In this document: piece after piece, positions 1 through 6,050 of the stretch | Layout of the letters: each line of letters starts with the position of its first letter | Numbering within the stretch: the first letter of the stretch is position 1 | NCBI GenBank assembly: GCA_021730825.1 | Contig: JAKFYO010000103.1 | Location: 1 to 6,987, forward strand | Direction of reading: 5' to 3' | DNA length: 6,987 bases | Origin: Hyphomicrobiales bacterium | GTDB taxonomy: Bacteria; Pseudomonadota; Alphaproteobacteria; Rhizobiales; Xanthobacteraceae | Program-made: the position numbers and the translations under genes | Notes under the pieces: model-generated | The model's database searches: none | The model's input: only the letters and a program-made list of their open reading frames with translations | Told to the model about the DNA's origin: nothing

Positions 1-213
1 GAGAATCGACGATTGATATTTCGGCGTAATCGCGAGAACCACGGCAAGGGTCACCAGCGTACCGAGAATGGTGGTCGCGGCGATGAAAGGAAGATTACGC
101 TTCATACAGGCGAGTAGATCTCGGAAAATATCCGCATCTCCGCCGCCGCGCGGGCCGATTGACGGACGCGGCGCTGTGTATCGGTAATCGATCTCAGTAC
201 TGCGCTTTAACAC
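1..213 (-). CDS. Wzz/ExoP-like polysaccharide co-polymerase, N-terminal fragment
   Basis: This is the first 71 codons of a gene that runs off the left edge. The translation has a polar, Gly/Pro-rich N-terminus (residues 1-30), an amphipathic juxtamembrane stretch DIFRDLLACMKRN (28-40), one transmembrane helix at about 41-62, and then TPKYQSS. This layout is typical of the first membrane span of Wzz/GumC/ExoP chain-length regulators, which sit in the inner membrane and control polymerisation and export of surface polysaccharide. GTG at 213 is preferred because it keeps the conserved juxtamembrane segment; ATG at 105 would start directly on the helix. No clear Shine-Dalgarno sequence is seen. 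The GTG start overlaps the end of the upstream beta-barrel gene by 20 bp, which suggests coupling. Whether a C-terminal tyrosine-kinase domain follows (as in ExoP) cannot be seen. The family call is from pattern recognition of a short fragment. Confidence 0.68.
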   Translation of the reverse strand, partial: MLKRSTEIDYRYTAPRPSIGPRGGGDADIFRDLLACMKRNLPFIAATTILGTLVTLAVVLAITPKYQSSIL

Positions 214-1474
214 CGAAGGTCACCATGTGGCGGTCGAAGTCGTAGACCGGAATGTTGGAGTTGCGATCCTGGAATTGATACTCAAGTGCGAGCTTGAGGC
301 GGCGGTTCATGAGATATTCGACACCCGCCGAAAGCTGGGTCACGTCATCATGGCGAATTGAGAGGCCGCGGAAGTCTTCTTTCTTCCACTTCACGCCGCC
401 GAAGAGAATGACGTTGCGCATCAGTTCGTAATCGACCTTGGCGCCATAGACGGTGTCGAGGCGTGCTTCGAAATCGGGTGTCACGGTTTCCGCGACCGAC
501 CGCTCTGTATTGAATGTGATCGTCATGAGCGGCGTAACCAGCCACTGCGCTTTGGCGGCGAAGGAAACTCCGTCGAAGGGTGCGATCAGCGGGTTGTCAT
601 AAGTCTGCGAGAGGTACCCGATCTCCGCACTGCCGCTGATGAGCGGGGTTACCGCGAACTCAAAACCGCCGCGAATATCATAGCCGTTGGAGTCGCGATT
701 AAGCGCGCCGATGCCCTCGTAATCCCTGGTATTGCCGCGAAGGCGAACAAAGCCGCGATAGCCGGGAGAAAATTCGTAGAACGGCTTCACATGGGCCGTG
801 AAGATCGAGCCACTGCGGGCCGATTGGAACAGCGGCGTGCCGGATATGCTGGGTACGTCCTCATATTCGAGACGGCGGACATTCGCGTTCAGCTCGACGC
901 CGAGTCTGCCGAAATGCTTGGTGAAGATACCTTCCGCGCGTAGATCGGTATAAGGAATCGGCTCGCGCGCGTCGGGCGGCAACGCTGTGTCGCCGCGCAG
1001 ATCGTGCTTGCGGGCTGCGAGAAAATTACCCTCGATGGTGACGTCGTGCGCGAGCTCCCAACGCGTCTTCAGTTTCGCCTGCGCGTCGGTGCGGTCTTCG
1101 CTCTCGAACTGGCGATACTGATGGATGTCCACGTTGAGATTAAGCTCATACGTGAAACTGGATGGAGTTGATCCCTGGAAGCGGGGGGCATTGGTGATCG
1201 TAAGAGCGGGCGAAATCACAAGTGCAGTGTCTGACTGCGGTACACTTGCTGAGGCAAAGACATTCGAGTCGTAGCGGAAGCCGGCACCGATCGAGGGAAA
1301 GAAGAAATGCTGTCCCATGCGATAGCCGATCGGCTCGAAGCCAGGGCGCGGCCGATCGCGCACTGCCATTTGTGCGAGTTCGTGATCGGGAATCTCTGCG
1401 CTTTCAGCATCCGCGGTTGCGAATGCAACGGCTGCAAGCGTCATGACGCTCCATCGCAAGTAAGGTGGCTGCAC
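194..1474 (-). CDS. Outer-membrane beta-barrel protein of polysaccharide export (PF10082-like)
   Basis: About 426 aa. After a secretion signal (hydrophobic core WSVMTLAAVAFA, likely cut near TADA or ESA) comes RPGFEPIGYRMGQHFFFPSI, then RYDSNVFA. This opening is characteristic of the putative beta-barrel porin 2 family in alphaproteobacteria. The remainder alternates short amphipathic strands with polar turns, and the protein ends VTFGVKAQY, with the C-terminal aromatic residue used as the barrel-assembly signal. Such barrels accompany polysaccharide export lipoproteins and are proposed to form the outer-membrane pore. The neighbours, a Wza-like lipoprotein upstream and a Wzz-like protein downstream, support that role. 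The start is uncertain. GTG 1474 gives a signal peptide with an Arg in its n-region. ATG 1444 has a nearby GGAG but leaves no positive charge. The frame stays open to 1615, but the added residues look non-coding. Confidence 0.85.
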   Translation of the reverse strand: MQPPYLRWSVMTLAAVAFATADAESAEIPDHELAQMAVRDRPRPGFEPIGYRMGQHFFFPSIGAGFRYDSNVFASASVPQSDTALVISPALTITNAPRFQGSTPSSFTYELNLNVDIHQYRQFESEDRTDAQAKLKTRWELAHDVTIEGNFLAARKHDLRGDTALPPDAREPIPYTDLRAEGIFTKHFGRLGVELNANVRRLEYEDVPSISGTPLFQSARSGSIFTAHVKPFYEFSPGYRGFVRLRGNTRDYEGIGALNRDSNGYDIRGGFEFAVTPLISGSAEIGYLSQTYDNPLIAPFDGVSFAAKAQWLVTPLMTITFNTERSVAETVTPDFEARLDTVYGAKVDYELMRNVILFGGVKWKKEDFRGLSIRHDDVTQLSAGVEYLMNRRLKLALEYQFQDRNSNIPVYDFDRHMVTFGVKAQY

Positions 1475-1487
1475 CAGAAAAGTCCAC

Positions 1488-1535
1488 TCACGCCGGCAAG
1501 GACGTGTTGCCGGACACACCAAGAATGTTCTGCAT
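1488..1535 (-). CDS. Possible 15-codon leader peptide upstream of the beta-barrel gene
   Basis: An ATG at 1535 opens a frame encoding MQNILGVSGNTSLPA and stops at TGA 1488. An AAGGA Shine-Dalgarno-like sequence lies about 10 nt upstream, a better initiation context than any start proposed for the barrel gene itself. The frame is offset by one base from the barrel frame, and its stop lies 13 nt before GTG 1474. It could be a translated leader ORF, a chance frame, or the true N-terminus separated by a one-base frameshift. There is no homology evidence for any of these. Confidence 0.2.
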   Translation of the reverse strand: MQNILGVSGNTSLPA

Positions 1536-1658
1536 AGCCGCCGGTTCCTTGAAAGAATGCATAAAGTGGGGGGAGAGAAATTGTAAAAAACAGGCACTAG
1601 AGATCGTTCGCACAAATGTGTTGCGCGCGATGGTGATGCTCAGAAGCGAGGGAAACGG

Positions 1659-1678
1659 GCGCGCGAACGTTAGCGCGC
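1659..1678. repeat. Near-perfect 20-bp palindrome
   Basis: GCGCGCGAACGTTAGCGCGC has six-base GCGCGC arms around a central AACGTT palindrome, with a single mismatched pair (G1665/A1672). It lies in the non-coding stretch upstream of the beta-barrel gene. It could be an operator or an RNA hairpin. No T-run follows on either strand, so it is not an intrinsic terminator. The first 11 bases recur at 1828-1838. Confidence 0.5.
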
Positions 1679-1689
1679 ATCACATATCG

Positions 1690-1722
1690 CGGGCAGAGTC
1701 CTCGTCGGGATAAAGCTGCCCG
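1690..1722. repeat. Inverted repeat with 7-bp perfect arms
   Basis: CGGGCAG (1690-1696) pairs perfectly with CTGCCCG (1716-1722) across a 19-base loop. Allowing a two-base bulge extends the stem with ATCG/CGAT. It is the second of four inverted repeats in the same intergenic stretch. Confidence 0.4.
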
Positions 1723-1742
1723 ATCTCCGCCAACGGAACCGC

Positions 1743-1769
1743 TGCGATCGCTACAAAGCGCGATCTGCA
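1743..1769. repeat. Bulged hairpin, 6+3 bp
   Basis: GATCGC (1746-1751) pairs with GCGATC (1760-1765) across an 8-base loop. With T1766 bulged, three further pairs (TGC 1743-1745 with GCA 1767-1769) extend the stem to nine pairs. It lies in the non-coding stretch upstream of the beta-barrel gene. Confidence 0.4.
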
Positions 1770-1816
1770 TAAATGTGAATCAGCGAGCCGGATACGAACT
1801 GCATGTTCGCACTCGG

Positions 1817-1834
1817 CGCGCGCTGTTGCGCGCG
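1817..1834. repeat. GC hairpin, 7-bp stem and tetraloop
   Basis: CGCGCGC (1817-1823), loop TGTT, GCGCGCG (1828-1834): a perfect seven-pair all-GC stem. It would be very stable in RNA of either strand. No T-tract follows, so it is not a canonical terminator. It may be part of a structured leader. Confidence 0.45.
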
Positions 1835-2027
1835 AACGCATCTCGTCGAAGTTCTTACTTATCGTCATCCGTACCCCCATCGGTATTCGGACGCCGCTAC
1901 AAGGCGCGACTTGCTATCTCGGCCTAATCAGACCCTTCGTCTCGATTGGTAGGATCGTGTAGCGTTGCAATGCGGCAAAGTTGTAATCAGTTTGTGGCGC
2001 ATCAAAAAATACCGGAGCAACACACGG

Positions 2028-2636
2028 CTAAAAAAATCGCTCGGGAACCCGAATATTATCGCCAGGTAAAATCGGAACTTTCTCGCCATCGGTGCTGACG
2101 GAAATTTCGCCACCTGCATCCGCGCGTCGCACATAAACTGTTCGCGTATTCGCGCGATACGTGAATCCGCCAGCGAGTGCGACCGCATCTTGTATCGTGA
2201 GGCCCGGCCTATACTGATATTGTCCTGCGTTACGAACCTCGCCGAGCACATTGACCGGACGATAGCTCGTCATCTCGACGGAAACGCGTGGATTCTTCAC
2301 GTATTTTCCGCGAAGTCTCGCCGTAAGACGCTGTTGGAACTCGTCGGGCGTTGAATTTGCCGCTTGCACTTCACCGACAAGAGGAAACGCGACCTTGCCG
2401 CGTTCGTTAACTTGAAACTCGCCGGTTAAGTCAGTCTCGTTAAAGACGGTGATTTTCATCTTGTCCCCGGGGAAGAGCCGGTAAGTTCCCGGCGAATTCA
2501 CTGGGGCGACCGGGGCTTGCGCGTCGGCTGCCGTGATGACGCCGCGTGGGCCCTCGCAACCGGAAAGCATAAGGCCAGTCAAAACAAGAACCAACGCGAA
2601 GTTCCAAAATCCCAACGTCATACGAAGCAGGTTCAT
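2028..2636 (-). CDS. Short Wza-like polysaccharide export lipoprotein (OPX)
   Basis: 202 aa, periplasmic and anchored in the outer membrane. Residues 1-26 are a lipoprotein signal ending in lipobox LSGC (Cys27); Glu at +2 rather than Asp predicts outer-membrane sorting. After a short Ala/Pro linker comes the polysaccharide-export domain (about 50-122), with YRLFPGDKMKITVFNE, KVAFPLVGEV and YVKNPRVSVEM. One SLBB domain follows (about 126-197), with VNVLGEVRNAGQYQY, ALAGGF and LPGDNIRVP. The chain ends four residues after that motif, so it lacks the extra domains and C-terminal membrane helix of E. coli Wza (near 360 aa mature). Such short forms are thought to work with a separate beta-barrel, and one is encoded next downstream. 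ATG 2636 is chosen over TTG 2666 because it has GAGGA just upstream and begins a clean signal peptide. An EcfG-like promoter candidate lies about 60-80 bp upstream. Confidence 0.9.
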   Translation of the reverse strand: MNLLRMTLGFWNFALVLVLTGLMLSGCEGPRGVITAADAQAPVAPVNSPGTYRLFPGDKMKITVFNETDLTGEFQVNERGKVAFPLVGEVQAANSTPDEFQQRLTARLRGKYVKNPRVSVEMTSYRPVNVLGEVRNAGQYQYRPGLTIQDAVALAGGFTYRANTRTVYVRRADAGGEISVSTDGEKVPILPGDNIRVPERFF

Positions 2637-2692
2637 TGTTCCTCGTATGCGGATCGACTGCCGCAATAATTATGTGAGCGCCCCCATAAACA

Positions 2693-2717
2693 GACGCTTA
2701 CCCCGCGTCATTGTTCC
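2693..2717 (-). promoter_or_regulatory. Possible EcfG-type (general stress) promoter for the wza-like gene
   Basis: Read on the minus strand, GGAAC (2717-2713) is followed after 16 bases by CGTC (2696-2693). The alphaproteobacterial EcfG consensus is GGAAC, 16-17 bases, CGTT, so this matches the -35 fully and the -10 at three of four bases. It would start transcription about 50 nt before ATG 2636. Short motifs like this also occur by chance. Confidence 0.25.
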
Positions 2718-2773
2718 GAGGCACAAAGCACGTCGATAGAGATGAATCGCGGCAGGGATTAGGCTCGCGCGAA

Positions 2774-3532
2774 CTAATTCTTCCAGGCGAGGATGCGCTT
2801 GTCAGCAATCGCTAGACCATAGTTGCTGACAAGTCCGATCAGGCCAAGGAGCAGGATGCCCGCGTAGAGATCCGCGGCGCGATAGGAACGCGCGGCGTGC
2901 AGCACCGCTGTTCCTAATCCTTCCTGTGCGGTGAGCAACTCGCCGACAACGGCGAGAATGAGCGCGACCGTAAGCGAGAGCCGCATGCCGGCGAGAATGT
3001 CGGGGACTGCGTTCGGCAATCCAATCTTATAGATAAACTCCCATCGCGACATTTGCAGGAGACGCGAGACCTCTACGAGCCGCGGCTCGACATGCGCGAA
3101 GCCGTGAATGGTGCCGAGTAGTGTCGGCCAAACCGCGCCAAACACGACGACGCCAAGCACCATGCTTGAATTCAGGCCGAAAATGGAGATGGCAACCGGG
3201 ATAATTGCGGAAGCAGGCAATGGTCGAAGAAACTCCAATGTCGGCTGGATATAGGCGCGGGCGATGGCTGACACGCCGATTAGACTGCCGACCGCGATTG
3301 CAACCAGGCTTGCGAGCAGCCACCCCTGAATCATGCGGTTGATGGTGGCAAGCGTCTGTGGGAGCAGATCGCCGTTGACGAGCCCCCATTCGAGCGCAGC
3401 AATCGTCGCCGCAGGGCTCGGCAAGAATACGCGCGGGATCAGCTCGAGCATCGTCACGAGATGCCAGATCCAAAGCAGCGTAAGCAGGCCGAGAATGCCG
3501 AGCACGATATCGAGAACGCGAAAACGCTTCAT
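2774..3532 (-). CDS. ABC transporter permease (NitT/TauT type), second of two
   Basis: 252 aa integral inner-membrane protein of the SsuC/TauC-like BPD_transp_1 family. It has an N-terminal helix (about 8-28), the family motif LPSP at 37-40, and a core of about five more helices. The cytoplasmic EAA loop that docks on the ATPase is at about 153-172 (EVSRLLQMSRWEFIYKIGLP), followed by the conserved MRLS segment. Length and layout are normal for the family. Its ATG overlaps the stop of the preceding permease by 4 bp (ATGA), so translation is probably coupled. It is the last gene of the transport operon; 137 bp without an evident terminator separate it from the wza-like start. The two permeases differ in sequence and probably form a heterodimeric channel. 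Substrate is unknown; relatives move taurine, sulfonates, nitrate, thiamine precursors or aromatic acids. Confidence 0.93.
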   Translation of the reverse strand: MKRFRVLDIVLGILGLLTLLWIWHLVTMLELIPRVFLPSPAATIAALEWGLVNGDLLPQTLATINRMIQGWLLASLVAIAVGSLIGVSAIARAYIQPTLEFLRPLPASAIIPVAISIFGLNSSMVLGVVVFGAVWPTLLGTIHGFAHVEPRLVEVSRLLQMSRWEFIYKIGLPNAVPDILAGMRLSLTVALILAVVGELLTAQEGLGTAVLHAARSYRAADLYAGILLLGLIGLVSNYGLAIADKRILAWKN

Positions 3533-4305
3533 GCGTCGGCCGCCAATCCGGGCGCGCGATGTGCGAACAGGCGTCCCTCAAGGCGAACGAGAATATAGTT
3601 GAGCGCCCAGCCAAGAAGGCCAACCCAGATCAGTAAGGCGAACATGCGGTCCGGACGCAGCGACTCCTGTGCGACCATGAGGCCGTAGCCGAGACCTTGC
3701 GGGTTCGCGGCGATCTCCACCGTGACCGCGACAACCAGCGAAAGGCCGACGGCAAGACGCAGCGCCGTGAAAAGACGAGGGGCGGCGGCTGGCAGCATGA
3801 TCTTGAAGATTCGTGAGAAAATACCAAAACCCATAAGCCTTGAGACTTCGAGCAGCCGCACATCGATCTGCTTCAGCGCGTGTTGCGTCAGAATGAGAAA
3901 CGGCCAGAAAGTCGCCCAGGCAACGACCGCATATTCCATGCGGTAGCCGTAGCCGAAGGTTAGCAGCGAAAGCGGAATCAGAGCGACCGACGGGATGGGG
4001 CGCAGCATTTCAACCGACCAGGAGGAGAGGCGATCTGCGGTCCAGAATAAGCCGATCACGATGCCGCAAGCAGTTCCCGCCGCCATGCCGATAAAAAGGC
4101 CCGCGGCTGCGCCGAAAAGCGTCTGATAAGTCGTCCGCAGCAGCGTGCCATCCATCATCGTCTCAACCGCGCCGCGAATTATTTTCGAAGGTGCTGCGAG
4201 CGTATCGCTCAGGATAGGATTGAACAGGAACCAGGCTTCCGCTCCGATCACGACGGAGAACGGCAATAGCCAGCCGCGCCAGCTCTTTGTGAGAGCGGCC
4301 GTCAT
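3529..4305 (-). CDS. ABC transporter permease (NitT/TauT type), first of two
   Basis: 258 aa inner-membrane permease of the same superfamily as its downstream neighbour but clearly a different sequence. A helix at about 12-30 precedes the AAPSK element (38-41 region, replacing the usual LPSP). Further helices cover about 60-87, 105-140 and 183-240. The EAA coupling loop is at about 152-172 (LLEVSRLMGFGIFSRIFKIMLP). The RPIPSVALIPL segment (102-112) is a conserved family signature. ATG 4305 overlaps the ATPase stop by 4 bp, and its own stop overlaps the next permease start in the same way. Two non-identical permeases with one ATPase suggest a heterodimeric membrane domain over an ATPase homodimer. 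Confidence 0.93.
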   Translation of the reverse strand: MTAALTKSWRGWLLPFSVVIGAEAWFLFNPILSDTLAAPSKIIRGAVETMMDGTLLRTTYQTLFGAAAGLFIGMAAGTACGIVIGLFWTADRLSSWSVEMLRPIPSVALIPLSLLTFGYGYRMEYAVVAWATFWPFLILTQHALKQIDVRLLEVSRLMGFGIFSRIFKIMLPAAAPRLFTALRLAVGLSLVVAVTVEIAANPQGLGYGLMVAQESLRPDRMFALLIWVGLLGWALNYILVRLEGRLFAHRAPGLAADA

Positions 4306-5069
4306 GCGTGGATCTTGTTCATGATCTCGAACATTTCGCGCCGCAGCCGAAGAAATTCCGGATGCTCGCGCGTCGTTAACTGATCGCGCGGGCGCGGCAA
4401 CGGCACCTTGATGTCATAGGCAACGCGGCCCGGATTGGAATCGAGCGCAACTACGCGATCGCCGAGATAAAGCGCTTCCTCAATGTCATGCGTCACGAAG
4501 AACACGGTCGTCTTCCGTTCCGCGACGAGCCGCAGCACTTCGTCCTGCAAGGTCTGCCGCGTCATCGCGTCAAGCGCGCCAAACGGCTCATCCATCAGCA
4601 GCGTATCGGGCTCCTGTGCGAGCGAACGCGCGATCTGCAAACGCTGTTGCATGCCGCCGGAAAGCTGGCCGGGAAACTTATCTTCGTGATTGGCAAGTCC
4701 AACTTTCGCAAGTAGTTGGCGAATGCGCGCCGGGCGCTGGTTTGCCGGCATGCCGCTCGCTTCCAGTGGCAAGCTGACATTGGCGTAGGCGCGACGCCAC
4801 GGTAGCAACGCACGACCGTAATCCTGAAATACAACGGCAACGCGGCGCGTGGGCGAACGGACCGCTTTTCCGTGCAGGAGGACCGCACCTGTTGTCGGCG
4901 GCAATAGCCCGGCAATCATCCGGAGGAGCGTAGTCTTGCCCGAACCGGATGCCCCGATCACGCATACGAACTCACCGGGCTCGACGGACATATCGATCCC
5001 GGTGAGAATTTCGTTGGAGCCGAAAGAGAGACTGACGTCTTTCAGCTCGATCGCGGCATTTTGCGCCAT
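4302..5069 (-). CDS. ABC transporter ATP-binding protein (SsuB/TauB-like)
   Basis: 255 aa cytoplasmic ATPase that powers the two adjacent permeases. All catalytic motifs are present: Walker A GASGSGKT (39-46), Q-loop Gln82 in FQDYGRALLPW, signature LSGGMQQR (136-143), Walker B LLMDE (157-161), D-loop ALD (165-167) and switch His194 (THD). The LLPW after the Q-loop and the MDEPFGALDAMTR stretch are typical of the nitrate/sulfonate/taurine subfamily. The start is set at ATG 5069. It shares its A with the TAA stop of the binding-protein gene (TAATG) and gives the usual family N-terminus. The frame stays open 36 codons further upstream, but that extension lies inside the binding-protein gene and looks unrelated. 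Tight coupling on both sides argues for one polycistronic message. Confidence 0.95.
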   Translation of the reverse strand: MAQNAAIELKDVSLSFGSNEILTGIDMSVEPGEFVCVIGASGSGKTTLLRMIAGLLPPTTGAVLLHGKAVRSPTRRVAVVFQDYGRALLPWRRAYANVSLPLEASGMPANQRPARIRQLLAKVGLANHEDKFPGQLSGGMQQRLQIARSLAQEPDTLLMDEPFGALDAMTRQTLQDEVLRLVAERKTTVFFVTHDIEEALYLGDRVVALDSNPGRVAYDIKVPLPRPRDQLTTREHPEFLRLRREMFEIMNKIHA

Positions 5070-6019
5070 TACTGGGCGACGAGCTTTTTCAGATCGAGTT
5101 TGGTGCGAAGCATTTTTTGCTTCTCCATGATCTGAATCCAGCGCGCCATGTTTTCCTGCGGAATTTCCGCGCGCCATTGGCCGTTGATCGGCATGGTTTG
5201 CAGTACCTCGGGCGGCAGCTTGATGTATTTGCCGATTGAAGTGCGAAGGAAAGCGTCATCCTTGCGGACATCTTTCACGCCATCAGCCACCGCGTCGCGG
5301 AAAGCATTGGCCGTGGCCTTATTCGCCTCGTACCACTTGCGGGTAGAAGAATAGACGATGATCGGCATCTCGCCTTTCAGCACTTCGTTGAAGTAGGTAG
5401 CGATCTTTCCGATCTTGGCCTGCACGATGCGGCTCATAATGGGCTCGCCCGTGATCACACCATCGACGTTGCCGGCGCGCAGAACGTCCGCCATCTGCGG
5501 GAAGGAGACTTCGACGAACGTTACCTTCTTGATGTCGACGCCCTTTTCGAGAAGCCAGTTCTGGAAAAGAACATGCAGGAAAGCGCCTAGACCCGGTACG
5601 CCGATGCGCTTGCCTGCATAGTCTTCAGGCTTTGCGATCGTGATGTCAGGCTTCACCACGATAGCGAAGTTCTGGTCTGAAGGGAGGGTCGTGCCGGAAC
5701 CCGCGATTGCCACGAGATCGAGGCCGCTATCGACTGCCTGCAGGAATACCGGGAGCGTGGTGCCGGCGAGATCGATCGATCCCGACTGAAGTGCTGCCGG
5801 CATCGTCGAGTTCAGAGGGATCAACTGAAACTCCACCTCAAGTCCGCGCTTCTTGAAGTGTCCAGCCTCCTGGGCGATGAACCCGCTCGCAAAATCTGAA
5901 GTCGCGGTGTAGGCGACTTTAAGCTTTGCCGGCGTCTGCGCAACAAGTGCGCCTTGCAAGCTAAGTGTAAACACGCCTGCGCAAAGAATGGCGAGTGCGG
6001 CATACAATTTTTGTTTCAT
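5069..6019 (-). CDS. Periplasmic substrate-binding protein, NMT1/SsuA-TauA type
   Basis: 316 aa. A Sec signal peptide (KQKLY, then hydrophobic 7-27, likely cleavage ALVA|QTP after Ala27) exports it to the periplasm, where it captures the ligand for the ABC permeases. The first lobe shows KLKVAYTATSDFASGFIAQE (32-51) and GHFKKRGLEVEF (53-64), and SGSIDLAGTTLPVFLQAV (79-96) matches the family element that samples ligand. The hinge and second lobe include YAGKRIGVPGLG (134-145) and DGVITGEPIMSRI (186-198), a conserved region of NitT/TauT binding proteins. The start ATG 6019 has GGAG eight bases upstream. It follows the GntR gene by only 31 bp with no terminator and is coupled to the ATPase (TAATG). 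The ligand is not deducible; a sulfonate, nitrate-like or aromatic acid compound are all possible. Confidence 0.93.
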   Translation of the reverse strand: MKQKLYAALAILCAGVFTLSLQGALVAQTPAKLKVAYTATSDFASGFIAQEAGHFKKRGLEVEFQLIPLNSTMPAALQSGSIDLAGTTLPVFLQAVDSGLDLVAIAGSGTTLPSDQNFAIVVKPDITIAKPEDYAGKRIGVPGLGAFLHVLFQNWLLEKGVDIKKVTFVEVSFPQMADVLRAGNVDGVITGEPIMSRIVQAKIGKIATYFNEVLKGEMPIIVYSSTRKWYEANKATANAFRDAVADGVKDVRKDDAFLRTSIGKYIKLPPEVLQTMPINGQWRAEIPQENMARWIQIMEKQKMLRTKLDLKKLVAQ

Positions 6020-6050
6020 TTCCCTTACTCCCTGTCCTTATTTTTGCTCG

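Larger units (their letters stand above)
1475..2027. other. Long intergenic stretch with no convincing gene, rich in inverted repeats
   Basis: About 550 bp separates the wza-like stop from the beta-barrel start. No reading frame here resembles a known protein. The longest candidate on the minus strand (ATG 1880 or 1868, stop 1680, about 62-66 codons) has no recognisable domain and is rich in Arg/Ala, as expected from chance frames in GC-rich DNA. The notable content is four inverted repeats at 1659-1834 and a 15-codon leader ORF at 1488-1535. No strong sigma-70 promoter is evident on the minus strand; a TACAAT hexamer occurs near 1582-1587 without a matching -35 box. It may be a long structured 5' leader of the beta-barrel mRNA, a regulatory region, or house a small RNA. 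Confidence 0.6.

Noticed and set aside
1465..1713. Plus-strand frame of 82 codons opening at GTG 1465
   Set aside because: It begins antisense to the beta-barrel signal peptide, has no family resemblance, and no neighbouring gene is on that strand.
1680..1880. Minus-strand frame of 62-66 codons in the intergenic gap, starting ATG 1880 or 1868
   Set aside because: No recognisable domain, Arg/Ala-rich as expected from a chance frame in GC-rich DNA, and it covers three of the inverted repeats. GGGGG before ATG 1868 is only a weak initiation signal.
2004..2030. Possible intrinsic terminator after the wza-like gene: weak CCG/CGG stem followed by six T on the minus strand
   Set aside because: The stem is only three GC pairs plus two AT pairs across a bulge with a ten-base loop, too weak to call.
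1928..2251. Minus-strand frame of 107 codons overlapping the wza-like gene
   Set aside because: It is out of frame with the well-supported lipoprotein over most of its length and carries no recognisable motif.
2765..2772. TCGCGCGA palindrome just past the second permease stop
   Set aside because: Only 8 bp, no loop or T-tract, and such words are common in this composition.
5069..5177. 36-codon N-terminal extension of the ABC ATPase
   Set aside because: It lies wholly inside the binding-protein gene, does not resemble ATPase N-termini, and the ATG at 5069 with its TAATG junction is a natural start.
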